Positions 16,650 to 24,603 of a stretch of 64,000 nucleotides of DNA are shown here, in pieces (positions within the stretch are counted from its first letter, which is position 1; the number at the start of each line of letters is the position of its first letter). The DNA is taken from NCBI GenBank assembly GCA_041920215.1, contig JAYRSJ010000016.1, positions 39,463 through 103,462 on the forward strand. Direction: 5' to 3'. This DNA is from JAYRSJ01 sp041920215 (GTDB lineage: Bacteria; Pseudomonadota; Gammaproteobacteria; Burkholderiales; Burkholderiaceae_C). Below the pieces are notes generated by a model. That model ran no database searches. It saw only the letters and a list, made by a program, of their open reading frames with translations, and had not been told where the DNA came from. The position numbers were made by a program, and so were the translations under genes.

Positions 16650-17294
16650 ATGAGCCTTCAGCCCCAAGCCCTGGTCCAGCAAGTGCTGGACCTGCAGGAT
16701 CAAGCCCAGCCCACCCCGCCCGCCGACAGCGATGCCAGCCTGCTGGCCTGGGTGGCGCGCAACCACCACTACAACCGCAGCCTCTGGGACGAAGAGGATC
16801 TGGCCCGTCGCACCCAGGTCAGCGACAGCGAGATCGCCGCCAACAAGCGCGCGATCGACCGCTTCAACCAGGCCCGCAACGATGCCACCGAGCGGGTCGA
16901 CGAGCTGCTGCTACTGAGCCTGGGCCTGATCAGCGCCGATAGCGCGCAAAGCCCGGCGCCGCGCCTGCAGGTGCCCGCCGGCGCCAGGCTCAATAGCGAG
17001 ACCGCCGGCAGCATGATGGATCGCCTGTCCATCATGGCGCTGAAGGTGCGCGCGATGCGGGCGCAGACCGAGCGCCAGGATGTGGACGAGGCGCACCGCG
17101 AAAGCAGCCGCGCCAAGCTGGCCCAGCTGCTGCAGCAGCGCCAGGACCTGGCCGACTGCCTGGTGCAGCTGCTGGAGGACAGCGCCGCCGGCCGCGCCTA
17201 CTTCAAGGTCTACCGCCAGTTCAAGATGTACAACGACCCGCGCTTCAACCCGGCCCTGGTGGCCGAGGCGGCGGCAGCGGGCCGCAAGCGCTAA
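16650..17294 (+). CDS. DUF4254 domain-containing protein
   Basis: 214 residues, cytoplasmic, helical. It contains 'WVARNHHYNRSLWDEEDLARR' (the N/H-x-x-N-x-x-L-W-x-x-E-D-x-A-R signature of DUF4254), 'NKRAIDRFNQARNDATERVDELLL', 'SETAGSMMDRLSIMALKVRAM' and a C-terminal 'YFKVYRQFKMYNDPRFNP'. DUF4254 has no established biochemical role but is typically found next to heptosyltransferases, as here, which suggests a link to LPS core assembly. It is followed after seven bases by a hydroxypyruvate isomerase-like gene. Confidence 0.85.
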   Translation: MSLQPQALVQQVLDLQDQAQPTPPADSDASLLAWVARNHHYNRSLWDEEDLARRTQVSDSEIAANKRAIDRFNQARNDATERVDELLLLSLGLISADSAQSPAPRLQVPAGARLNSETAGSMMDRLSIMALKVRAMRAQTERQDVDEAHRESSRAKLAQLLQQRQDLADCLVQLLEDSAAGRAYFKVYRQFKMYNDPRFNPALVAEAAAAGRKR

Positions 17295-17301
17295 GCCGCC
17301 C

Positions 17302-18114
17302 ATGCCGCGTCTGGCCGCCAATCTGGACTGGCTCTACACCGAGCTGCCTTTCGACGAGCGCCCGGCCGCCGCCGCGGCCGACGGTTTCCGGGCGGTGGAA
17401 TGCCTGTTTCCCTACGGCCAGGACGGCGCCACGCTGGCCGCCAGGCTGCAGGCCCTGGGCCTGCAGCTGGTGCTGATCAACGCGCCGCCCGGCGACTGGA
17501 CGGCCGGCGAGCGCGGCCTGGCCTGCCTGCCCGGCCGCGAGGCCGAATTCCGTGCCGGCCTGTCGCAGGCGCTGGACTATGCCGGCTGCTTTGCGGCCCA
17601 GCCGCTGGGCCCGCCGCGCATCCATGTGATGGCCGGCCTGCTGGGCGCCGGCACGGAGCGCGCCGCGGTCCAGCCCCTGCTGCTTGAGAACCTGCGCTGG
17701 GCGGCCGCCGCGGCCGCCGCCCGGGGCCTGCGACTGACGATAGAGCCGATCAACGGCCGCGACATGCCCGGCTATTTTCTGAACCGCCAGGACCATGCGC
17801 TGGAGATCATCGCGGCCGTCGGCGCGCCCAATCTGGGCCTGCAGCTGGACCTCTACCACTGCCAGATCGTCGAGGGCGATGTCGCCACCAAGCTGCGCCG
17901 GGCCTGGGAGGCCGGCGTACTGGCCCATGTGCAGCTGGCCGGCGTGCCGCTGCGCCAGGAGCCCGACGCCGGCGAGCTGCGCGTCGACTATCTGCTGGCG
18001 CTCTTGGACGAGCTGGGCTATGCCGGCCATGTGGGCTGCGAGTACCGGCCACGCGCCGCGACCAGCGCCGGCCTGCGCGCCTGGGCCACGCCCTGGCTCC
18101 GGCCTGCCCCTTAG
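17302..18114 (+). CDS. Hydroxypyruvate isomerase-like TIM-barrel protein
   Basis: 270 residues from the ATG at 17302, seven bases after the DUF4254 gene. The sequence follows the Hyi family of the xylose isomerase-like TIM barrels: start 'RLAANLDWLYTELPFDERPAAAAADGFRAVECLFPY', 'LVLINAPPGDW', the first catalytic glutamate in 'LTIEPINGRDMPGYFL', 'LGLQLDLYHCQIVEGD', 'HVQLAGVPLRQEPDAGE' and the second glutamate in 'GHVGCEYRPR'. Hyi interconverts hydroxypyruvate and tartronate semialdehyde in glyoxylate metabolism. No other gene of that pathway is nearby, so the substrate is uncertain. Confidence 0.88.
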   Translation: MPRLAANLDWLYTELPFDERPAAAAADGFRAVECLFPYGQDGATLAARLQALGLQLVLINAPPGDWTAGERGLACLPGREAEFRAGLSQALDYAGCFAAQPLGPPRIHVMAGLLGAGTERAAVQPLLLENLRWAAAAAAARGLRLTIEPINGRDMPGYFLNRQDHALEIIAAVGAPNLGLQLDLYHCQIVEGDVATKLRRAWEAGVLAHVQLAGVPLRQEPDAGELRVDYLLALLDELGYAGHVGCEYRPRAATSAGLRAWATPWLRPAP

Positions 18115-18118
18115 GCCC

Positions 18119-19003
18119 TTAGGCCAGCGCCGCTGCCAGCAGCGGCACGACGCTGACCGCATTGCTGCCGGCATGCGGCACGCTATTGCTGCTCCAGACA
18201 TGGCGCACACCGGCGGCGCGCAAGCCGGCCAGCGCATCGCCGTTGAACAGCGCATGGGTCACCGCCACATCGACCGAGGCGGCGCCACGCGCCAGCAGCT
18301 GCTCGGCCGCGCCCATCAGCGTGCGGCCGGTGGAGGCCATATCGTCCAGCAGCACCACCGCCCTGCCCTGCACCGCCACGTCGGGCAGCGCCAGGCTGAC
18401 CTGGTGATCGCCATGGCGCACCTTGTGGCCCACCGCATGGTCCAGGCCGCCAGCACGAGCCGCTTCGCTAACCCATTGGGCACTCTCCTCATCCGGCCCC
18501 AGCAGCAGCGCATCCGGCTGACGCGCGGCAATCCAGCGGCCCAGCAGCGGCGCGGCCGAGAGCGCACGGCCCACGCCCGGGGGCATCACCTCGTCCAGGC
18601 TGGCAATGCGGTGCAGATGCGGATCGATCGTGACGATGCGGTCGAAATGCGCGGCCAGCAGCCGGGCGATATGGCGCTGGCTGACCGCCTCGCCGGGGTG
18701 GAACTCCATGTCCTGGCGCATATAGGCCAGATAGGGGCTGACCAGGCACAGCGTCTGCGCACCCAGCTCGCGGGCGGCGGGCGCCGCAATCAGCAGCTCC
18801 ACCAGCTTCTCGTTGGGCTGCTGCAGGCCGCGCAGCAAAATCACCCGGCGCGGCAGCGGCTTGGGCAGCAGCAGACGCAACTCGCCGTCGGGAAAGCGGT
18901 GGCGCTGTACCAGGGCCCAGGGCAGACGCAGCGCGCCCGCCAGCTCGGCGGCCAGGGCCTGTTCATCGTCAAAGGCCAGCAGCATCGCTTGCGCATCGCT
19001 CAT
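18119..19003 (-). CDS. Ribose-phosphate diphosphokinase-like protein
   Basis: 294 residues from the ATG at 19001-19003. It has the PRPP synthetase fold: 'HRFPDGELRLLLP' near the front, 'VSPYLAYMRQDMEFHPGEAVSQRHIARLL' (flexible loop, with Arg and Gln), 'IVTIDPHLHR', 'LLLGPDEESAQWV' and the PRPP-binding loop 'AVVLLDDMASTGRTLMGAAEQL'. It is shorter and more divergent than housekeeping Prs and closer to the archaeal-like type. It is the last gene after the type-2 thymidine phosphorylase (22 bases apart), so the two probably act together in nucleoside or ribose phosphate recycling. It may not be the main PRPP synthase of the cell. Confidence 0.85.
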   Translation of the reverse strand: MSDAQAMLLAFDDEQALAAELAGALRLPWALVQRHRFPDGELRLLLPKPLPRRVILLRGLQQPNEKLVELLIAAPAARELGAQTLCLVSPYLAYMRQDMEFHPGEAVSQRHIARLLAAHFDRIVTIDPHLHRIASLDEVMPPGVGRALSAAPLLGRWIAARQPDALLLGPDEESAQWVSEAARAGGLDHAVGHKVRHGDHQVSLALPDVAVQGRAVVLLDDMASTGRTLMGAAEQLLARGAASVDVAVTHALFNGDALAGLRAAGVRHVWSSNSVPHAGSNAVSVVPLLAAALA

Positions 19004-19025
19004 CGCTAGGGTTCCTGTCTCGGGC

Positions 19026-20609
19026 TCAGAAGGCGTAGGAGTTGCCGCTGACGAAGTCCTGCGGCAGGCGCTCGGCCGGACCCACGCTGACGCCGGCATG
19101 GCGGTCGGCCAGCTCGCGCGCAAAGCGCAGATCGGCCTCGAACTGCGCATGGATGCGGTACAGCGGCTCACCCCGGTCGACCTTGTCGCCCAGCTTCTTC
19201 AGCAGATCCAGGCCCGCGCCGGCCACCTGCGGTGCGCCGGCCAGGCGGGCGATGCGGGCGATGCGCAGATTGTCAAAGCCGACGACCACGCCGTCGTCCG
19301 GCGCCAGGATCTCGGCCTGCAGCCCCCCCACCGGGGCCGGGCTGGCGCGGCGGCCCTGGGCCTCGATGATCGCGTTCATCTGGCTCAGCGCGCGACCCGA
19401 TTCGAGGATGTCGCGGGCGATCACATAGCCCTGACCGCCCCGCACATCGGGGTCGAACTCGATCATGCGACCGGCCAGGCGCAGGGCCTTCTCGCGCAGA
19501 TCGGTGGGCGCGGCCGGGTCGCCCTGCAGCACCCGCATCACATCGCGCGCCTCCAGCACCGGGCCGATGCCATGGCCGATGGGCTGGCGGCCGTCGGACA
19601 GAACCACATCGAGCTGCAGGCGCAGATGGCTGGCGACGAACTCGAACAGTTTCTTCAGCCGCTGCGCTTCCTGGTTGGAGCGCACCTTGGCCGTCGGGCC
19701 GACCGGAATGTCCAGCACCAGATGGGTGGAGCCCGCGGCAATCTTCTTGGACAGGATGGACGCCACCATCTGGCCGGGCGAATCGATGGCCAGCGGCCGC
19801 TCCACCGAGATCAGGATGTCGTCGGCCGGCGAGAGCGCCGCCGTGCCACCCCAGGCCAGCAGCGCGCGGGTATGGCGAACGATGTCGAGCATGCGCTCGA
19901 AGCTCAGCTCCACCGTGGCCAGCTGTTCCATCGTGTCGGCGGTGCCGGCCGGCGAGGTGATGGCGCGCGAGCTGGTCTTGGGGCACAGCATGCCGTGGGC
20001 CGAGACGATGGGCACGACCAGCATCGAGGTGCGGTTGCCGGGTATGCCGCCTATGCAGTGCTTGTCCACCACCAGGCCGGCGCCCAGCTGCTGCTGCCAG
20101 TCCAGCCGGCGACCGGCGGCGATCATCGCCTCGGTGAGGTGCAGCACCTCCTCGCGGTCCAGCTCGTACTGGTTGGTGGCCACCACGAAGGCGGCCAGCT
20201 CGATCTTGGAATAGCGGGCCTGGGCGATGTCGCGGATGATGGCGCCGATCTCCTCCTTGCCCAGGCGTTCGCCGTTGATCTTGCGATGCAGCGCACCGAT
20301 CGAGGCGGCCGGCTCGGCATGGGCGATATGGGCCGCGTGGCCATCCTGCACACCCAGGCGCTCGAAGGCCTCCTCGCTGAGCCCAAGCTCGCAGGCGCTG
20401 ACGATGCGCTCGTCGTCCACCACATTGAGCACCGCCAGCACCAGGCGCTCACCCTCGCCGTTATGGGTGCGCACCTCGACCTTGGACAGGGCCTGAAAAC
20501 CGGCTGCCCGCACCACCGGGCAGTCGCGGTGCAGATAGACGACGTTCTCGCGCCAGGTGTCGATGCCGACACGGCGTATGCGGAGTTCCTGGGCAGCGGC
20601 TGCGTTCAT
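19026..20609 (-). CDS. Thymidine phosphorylase, type 2 (AMP phosphorylase-like)
   Basis: 527 residues from the ATG at 20607-20609, which overlaps the plsC-like stop as ATGA. It belongs to the long phosphorylase subfamily that includes archaeal AMP phosphorylase: an extra N-terminal domain of about 90 residues, then 'ALHRKINGERLGKEEIGAIIRDIA', 'VDKHCIGGIPGNRTSMLVVP' (phosphate site), 'PKTSSRAITSPAGTADTMEQ' (family signature) and a C-terminal 'RIHAQFEADLRFA' domain. It is expected to split a nucleoside or nucleotide to base and sugar 1-phosphate. The true substrate in proteobacteria is not settled. It is flanked by a PRPP synthase-like gene and pyr genes. Confidence 0.9.
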   Translation of the reverse strand: MNAAAAQELRIRRVGIDTWRENVVYLHRDCPVVRAAGFQALSKVEVRTHNGEGERLVLAVLNVVDDERIVSACELGLSEEAFERLGVQDGHAAHIAHAEPAASIGALHRKINGERLGKEEIGAIIRDIAQARYSKIELAAFVVATNQYELDREEVLHLTEAMIAAGRRLDWQQQLGAGLVVDKHCIGGIPGNRTSMLVVPIVSAHGMLCPKTSSRAITSPAGTADTMEQLATVELSFERMLDIVRHTRALLAWGGTAALSPADDILISVERPLAIDSPGQMVASILSKKIAAGSTHLVLDIPVGPTAKVRSNQEAQRLKKLFEFVASHLRLQLDVVLSDGRQPIGHGIGPVLEARDVMRVLQGDPAAPTDLREKALRLAGRMIEFDPDVRGGQGYVIARDILESGRALSQMNAIIEAQGRRASPAPVGGLQAEILAPDDGVVVGFDNLRIARIARLAGAPQVAGAGLDLLKKLGDKVDRGEPLYRIHAQFEADLRFARELADRHAGVSVGPAERLPQDFVSGNSYAF

Positions 20610-21361
20610 GCTCCGGACTGTAGCCCCTCGTCCAGCACTGCCTGTATCTGCGCACGCACATGGTCGGCAAGCAGGCGGCGGTCGGCATGGGCCGTGCTCT
20701 GCGCGCCGAGAATGCGCAGCTCGATGCCCAGGCCGCGGGCCGCGGCAATGCGCCACAGGCTCTGCACCAGGGTGGTACCGCCGATGAACTGGGCCGCGGT
20801 GCTGAAGCGCTGGCCCGGCTCATGCCAGCGCAGCACCAGGGCCTGCAGGGGCACCTCGGTGCTGATCGCCGCCTGCAGCAGATTGCCGTGGAAGGGCAGC
20901 AGCGCGGGCCCGGCCCCGGTCGTGCCCTCGGGGAAGACCGCCACCGTGTCGCCCGCCTTCAGCGCCTCGGCGGTCTGATGCACCACGCGCAGCGCATCGC
21001 GCTTGCTGGCGCGCTCGATGAACAAGGTGCCCACGCCCTCCACCAGCTGGCCCACCAGCGGCCAGTGGCGCACATCGGCCTTGGAGACGAAGCGCGCCTC
21101 GGGCAGCACCGCATGCACCGCCGCGATGTCCAGCCAGGACACGTGGTTGGCCAGCAGCAGCTTGGCGCCGGGCCGGCCCCTGCCCTGTGTCCGCAGATCG
21201 ACGCCCAGGATGCGCAGGGTCTTGCCGCTCCACCAGCGCACCCGCGCCTGCCGGCCGCTCGCGTCCAGCGCGGGGAAGCGCAGCCGGATCAAGGCCAGGC
21301 CGTGCAGCACATGCAGGCTCAGGCGCAGCAGGCGCCACAGGGCAATCGGCGTGCGCAGCAT
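20606..21361 (-). CDS. 1-acyl-sn-glycerol-3-phosphate acyltransferase (PlsC-like)
   Basis: 251 residues. The acyltransferase motifs are clear: 'LLLANHVSWLDIAAVHAV' (NHxSxLD), 'GVGTLFIERASKRDALRVV', 'VAVFPEGTTGAGPALLPFHGNLLQAA' and 'VPLQALVLRW'. It transfers an acyl chain to lysophosphatidic acid in phospholipid synthesis at the inner membrane; an N-terminal hydrophobic segment would attach it. It starts six bases after the dihydroorotase-like gene and overlaps the phosphorylase start by four bases, so it is within the same transcript. Several paralogues are usual, so this may not be the essential PlsC. Confidence 0.92.
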   Translation of the reverse strand: MLRTPIALWRLLRLSLHVLHGLALIRLRFPALDASGRQARVRWWSGKTLRILGVDLRTQGRGRPGAKLLLANHVSWLDIAAVHAVLPEARFVSKADVRHWPLVGQLVEGVGTLFIERASKRDALRVVHQTAEALKAGDTVAVFPEGTTGAGPALLPFHGNLLQAAISTEVPLQALVLRWHEPGQRFSTAAQFIGGTTLVQSLWRIAAARGLGIELRILGAQSTAHADRRLLADHVRAQIQAVLDEGLQSGA

Positions 21362-21367
21362 CGGGGC

Positions 21368-22693
21368 TCAGGCCCCCGCAGTCGTTGCGGCGGCCTCGTA
21401 GGCGATATGGCCGGCCACCACGGTGCAGCGCACCCGGCCCGGCAGCGCGAAGCCGCTGATCTCGTAGGCAAAGGGCGTGTGCTTGCCCTGGCTGTGCAGC
21501 TGATCGGGCGTGACCGCCCAGCGCTCGCCGGCATCGAAGACGCAGACATCGGCGACCCCGCCCTCGACCAGGCGACCGGCGCTGGCGGCCAGCGAGCCCA
21601 GCGCCTGGCCCAGCACCCTGACCGGGCCGCTGCTGACCACCGCCAGCGCCTGCCCCAGGCTCAGCGACTGATCCTCGGCCCATTTGAGCGCCAGGCTCAG
21701 CAGCAGCTCCAGCCCGCTGGCGCCGGGCAGGGCCTCGGCGAAGGGCAGACTCTTCTCGTCGGCATCGACCGGCATATGGTCGGAGACCAGCGCATCCAGC
21801 GTACCGTCGGCCAGCGCCTGGCGCAGCGCGTCGCGGTCGCGGCCCTGGCGCAGCGGCGGGTTGAGCCGCATCGCGGTGTTGAAGTAGCCGATGTCCACAT
21901 CGGTCAGATGCAGGGAATTGATCGACACATCGGCGCTCACCGGCAGGCCCTCGTGCTTGGCGGCGCGCAGCAGCTCGACGCCGGCGCGGCTGGAGAGCCG
22001 GCACAGATGGACACGGGCGCCGGTGGCACGCATCAGCTCGAAGATGGTGTGCAGGGCCACGGTCTCGGCCGTCACCGGCACGCCAGACAGGCCCAGCCGG
22101 GTGGCCATCGCGCCGCTGGCGGCCACACCGCCGCCGAGCCAGGGGTCTTGCGGATGCAGCCACACCGTGTAGTCGAAGGTGGCGGCGTACTGCAGCGCCC
22201 GGGTCAGGAACTGGGTGTTGCGTATCGGCCGCTCGGCCTGCGAGAAGCCCACGCAGCCGGCCTCGGTCAGCTCGGCCATCTCGGTGAGCTGCTCGCCGTC
22301 CAGATTGCGCGTCAGCGCGCCCAGCGGGAACAGCCGGCAGCGGCTCAGCTTGCGGGCGCGGAACTTCAGCATCTCCACCAGCCCTGGCTCGTCCAGCGCC
22401 GGATCGGTATCGGGCGGGCAGACCAGGCTGGTGACCCCGCCGGCCGCAGCCGCCGCCAGCTCGCTCTCCAGCATGCCGCGCTGCTCCAGCCCCGGCTCGC
22501 GCAGGCGTGCGGCCAGGTCCACCAGACCGGGCGCCACGACCAGGCCGCTGGCATCGACCAGCCGGTCGGCCTCGAAATCCGCCGACACATCGCCCAGGCC
22601 GACGATGCGGCCGGCGGCGATCGCGACATCGCCGACACGGTCCAGGCCCGATGCCGGGTCGATCAGGCGACCGTTCTTGATGAGGATCTTCAT
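21368..22693 (-). CDS. Inactive dihydroorotase homologue (PyrX/PyrC' type)
   Basis: 441 residues, same fold and length as type I dihydroorotase. Where active enzymes have D-x-H-x-H-L-R-E-P-G, this one reads DLAARLREPG, so both histidine ligands (positions 61 and 63) are Ala and Arg. A third ligand region reads VHLCRLSS instead of the usual H-x-S. The late aspartate (SDHMPVD) is kept. This is the pattern of the non-catalytic subunit that stabilises class A aspartate transcarbamoylase in pseudomonads. It overlaps pyrB by four bases (ATGA at 22690-22693), which fits a subunit role. An active pyrC must exist elsewhere in the genome. Confidence 0.93.
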   Translation of the reverse strand: MKILIKNGRLIDPASGLDRVGDVAIAAGRIVGLGDVSADFEADRLVDASGLVVAPGLVDLAARLREPGLEQRGMLESELAAAAAGGVTSLVCPPDTDPALDEPGLVEMLKFRARKLSRCRLFPLGALTRNLDGEQLTEMAELTEAGCVGFSQAERPIRNTQFLTRALQYAATFDYTVWLHPQDPWLGGGVAASGAMATRLGLSGVPVTAETVALHTIFELMRATGARVHLCRLSSRAGVELLRAAKHEGLPVSADVSINSLHLTDVDIGYFNTAMRLNPPLRQGRDRDALRQALADGTLDALVSDHMPVDADEKSLPFAEALPGASGLELLLSLALKWAEDQSLSLGQALAVVSSGPVRVLGQALGSLAASAGRLVEGGVADVCVFDAGERWAVTPDQLHSQGKHTPFAYEISGFALPGRVRCTVVAGHIAYEAAATTAGA

Positions 22694-23652
22694 GCTTCGT
22701 TTCCAGCAAGGATGGACATCACCGCCATGCGCACCGCGATGCCGAAGGTCACCTGCGGCAGGATCACGCTCTGGCCGCCGTCGGCCACCGCCGAATCGAT
22801 CTCGACGCCGCGGTTGATCGGCCCCGGATGCATCACGATGGCATCGGGCTTGGCCAGGGCCAGCTTGTCGGGGGTCAGGCCGAAGTTCTTGAAGAACTCG
22901 CCGGCACTGGGCAGCATCGCGCCATTCATGCGCTCGTTCTGCAGCCGCAGCATGATGATCACATCGGCATCGCGGACGCCCTCGGCCATGTCATGGCAGA
23001 CCCGCACGCCCATCTCGCGCAGATCGCCGGGCACCAGGGTCTTGGGGCCGACCGCGCGGATCTCGGGCACGCCCAGGATGTTCAGCGCATGGATGTCGGA
23101 GCGGGCCACGCGCGAGTGCACGATGTCGCCGACGATGGCCACGGTCAAATTGCGGAAGTCCTTCTTGAAATGCCGGATCGTGTACATGTCCAGCAGGCCC
23201 TGCGTCGGGTGCGCGTGGCGGCCGTCGCCGGCATTGACCACATGCACATGCGGCGCGCAGTGCTGCGCGATCAGATAGGGCGCGCCGCTCTCGCTGTGGC
23301 GCACGACGAACATATCGGCGTGCATGGCGCTGAGGTTGGCCACCGTGTCGAGCAGGGTCTCGCCCTTGGCGGTGCTGGAGCGGGCGATGTCCAGATTGAT
23401 CACATCGGCCGACAGGCGCTTGGCAGCGATCTCGAAGGTGGTGCGGGTGCGGGTGCTGTTCTCGAAGAACAGGTTGAAGACGCTTTTTCCGCGCAGCAGC
23501 GGCACCTTCTTGACCTCGCGGTCGTTGACCGAGAGGAAGGTGCCCGCGGTATCGAGGATCTGGTGGATCACCGCCTGCGGCAGGCCCTCGATGGAGAGCA
23601 GGTGGATCAGCTCGCCATGCTTGTTCAGTTGGGGGTTTCGTTTGCTCAGCAT
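22690..23652 (-). CDS. pyrB: Aspartate carbamoyltransferase catalytic subunit
   Basis: 320 residues. It joins carbamoyl phosphate and aspartate in the first committed step of pyrimidine synthesis. The carbamoyl phosphate site 'FFENSTRTRTTFEIAAKRL', the 'SSTAKGETLLDT' loop, 'VVNAGDGRHAHPTQGLLDMYT' and the 'HPGPINRGVEIDSAVADG' C-terminal segment are all present. No regulatory pyrI is seen; instead the overlapping pseudo-dihydroorotase follows. It starts four bases after the pyrR stop. Confidence 0.97.
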   Translation of the reverse strand: MLSKRNPQLNKHGELIHLLSIEGLPQAVIHQILDTAGTFLSVNDREVKKVPLLRGKSVFNLFFENSTRTRTTFEIAAKRLSADVINLDIARSSTAKGETLLDTVANLSAMHADMFVVRHSESGAPYLIAQHCAPHVHVVNAGDGRHAHPTQGLLDMYTIRHFKKDFRNLTVAIVGDIVHSRVARSDIHALNILGVPEIRAVGPKTLVPGDLREMGVRVCHDMAEGVRDADVIIMLRLQNERMNGAMLPSAGEFFKNFGLTPDKLALAKPDAIVMHPGPINRGVEIDSAVADGGQSVILPQVTFGIAVRMAVMSILAGNEA

Positions 23653-23656
23653 CTCG

Positions 23657-24181
23657 TCAGTCCCCCTTCACATCGAAAGAGAAGCGGCCCTGCGCATCGC
23701 GCGCCAGGCGCAGCTTGTGCGCGGCCGCCAGCGTCACGCGAGCGGCCGAGAAGGCCGGCTCGATCGGCAGCTCGCGACCGCCGCGATCCACCAGCACCGC
23801 CAGCGTGACGCTGGCCGGCCGGCCGAAATCGAACAGCTCGTTGATCACCGCGCGCGTCGTGCGGCCGGTGTAGAGCACATCGTCGATCAGCAGGATGTGC
23901 CGGCCCTCGACCTCGAAGGGCAACTTGGTATGGTCGGCCGCGGCGCTCATGCCCTTGGAACCGAAATCGTCGCGGTGCAGCGCACTGGAGATCACCCCGG
24001 GCGCACCGCTGAAGCCGAGCTCAGGGCCCAGGTCCTGCTGCAGGCGCTCGGCCAGCCAGGCCCCGCCCGACCAGATGCCCACCAGGGCGCAGGGTTGGCC
24101 GGCCAGCGGCTGCAGCAGGCGGCGCACGCCCTTGGCCAGGTCGGCGTACAGCGCCTCGGCATCGAGAAGCAGGGTACTCAT
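23657..24181 (-). CDS. pyrR: PyrR-type uracil phosphoribosyltransferase / pyr regulator
   Basis: 174 residues. The phosphoribosyltransferase loop 'HILLIDDVLYTGRTTRAVINEL' and the closing 'SVTLAVLVDRGGRELPIEPAF' match PyrR. In Gram-positive bacteria PyrR is an RNA-binding attenuator; in proteobacteria it is mainly seen beside pyrB and its regulatory role is less certain. I see no PyrR RNA-binding anti-antiterminator here. It overlaps ruvX by four bases and is followed by pyrB. Confidence 0.94.
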   Translation of the reverse strand: MSTLLLDAEALYADLAKGVRRLLQPLAGQPCALVGIWSGGAWLAERLQQDLGPELGFSGAPGVISSALHRDDFGSKGMSAAADHTKLPFEVEGRHILLIDDVLYTGRTTRAVINELFDFGRPASVTLAVLVDRGGRELPIEPAFSAARVTLAAAHKLRLARDAQGRFSFDVKGD

Positions 24182-24603
24182 GACAGATGTTCCCGGAAGA
24201 ATTGTTCAAGAATGAGGGCCGCCGCCGCCGCATCCACATCGCTGGCGCCCTGCGACTCGGCCTCCACGCTGGTGTAGCGCTCGTCGACCTCGAAGACCGG
24301 CAGGCCGAAGCGGCCCTTGAGCTGGCGGCCGAAGCGGCGCGCCGCCTGGGTCATGCGGTGCTCGGCGCCATCGGGGTGAAAGGGCACGCCGATCACCAGC
24401 GCATCGGGCTGCCATTCGCCAATCAGCCGCTCAATCGCCGCAAAGCGCGCGTCCATGTCCTGCAGCTGCAGGCTGCGCAGCGGCTCGGCGCTGCGCAGCA
24501 GCGCATGACCCTTGGCCACGCCGATGCGGCGCAGGCCGAAGTCGAAGGCGAGAAAGGACTGCAGGGCCTTGGCGGGCGCGCCGCTCAGCGGGGCTGCGCT
24601 CAT
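24178..24603 (-). CDS. ruvX: Holliday junction resolvase-like protein (YqgF)
   Basis: 141 residues. The RNase H-like fold is shown by 'FLAFDFGLRRIGVAKGHALL' with the first catalytic aspartate, 'PDALVIGVPFHPDGAEHRMT', and 'VFEVDERYTSVEAES' with the later acidic residue. YqgF/RuvX is an essential nuclease involved in pre-16S rRNA end processing in E. coli. It overlaps both neighbours by four bases (yqgE at 24600-24603, pyrR at 24178-24181), the standard yqgE-ruvX order extended with pyr genes. Confidence 0.95.
   Translation of the reverse strand: MSAAPLSGAPAKALQSFLAFDFGLRRIGVAKGHALLRSAEPLRSLQLQDMDARFAAIERLIGEWQPDALVIGVPFHPDGAEHRMTQAARRFGRQLKGRFGLPVFEVDERYTSVEAESQGASDVDAAAAALILEQFFREHLS

Noticed and set aside
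23640..23700. PyrR RNA-binding attenuator ahead of pyrB
   Set aside because: Only four bases separate pyrR from pyrB and no terminator/antiterminator pair is visible.
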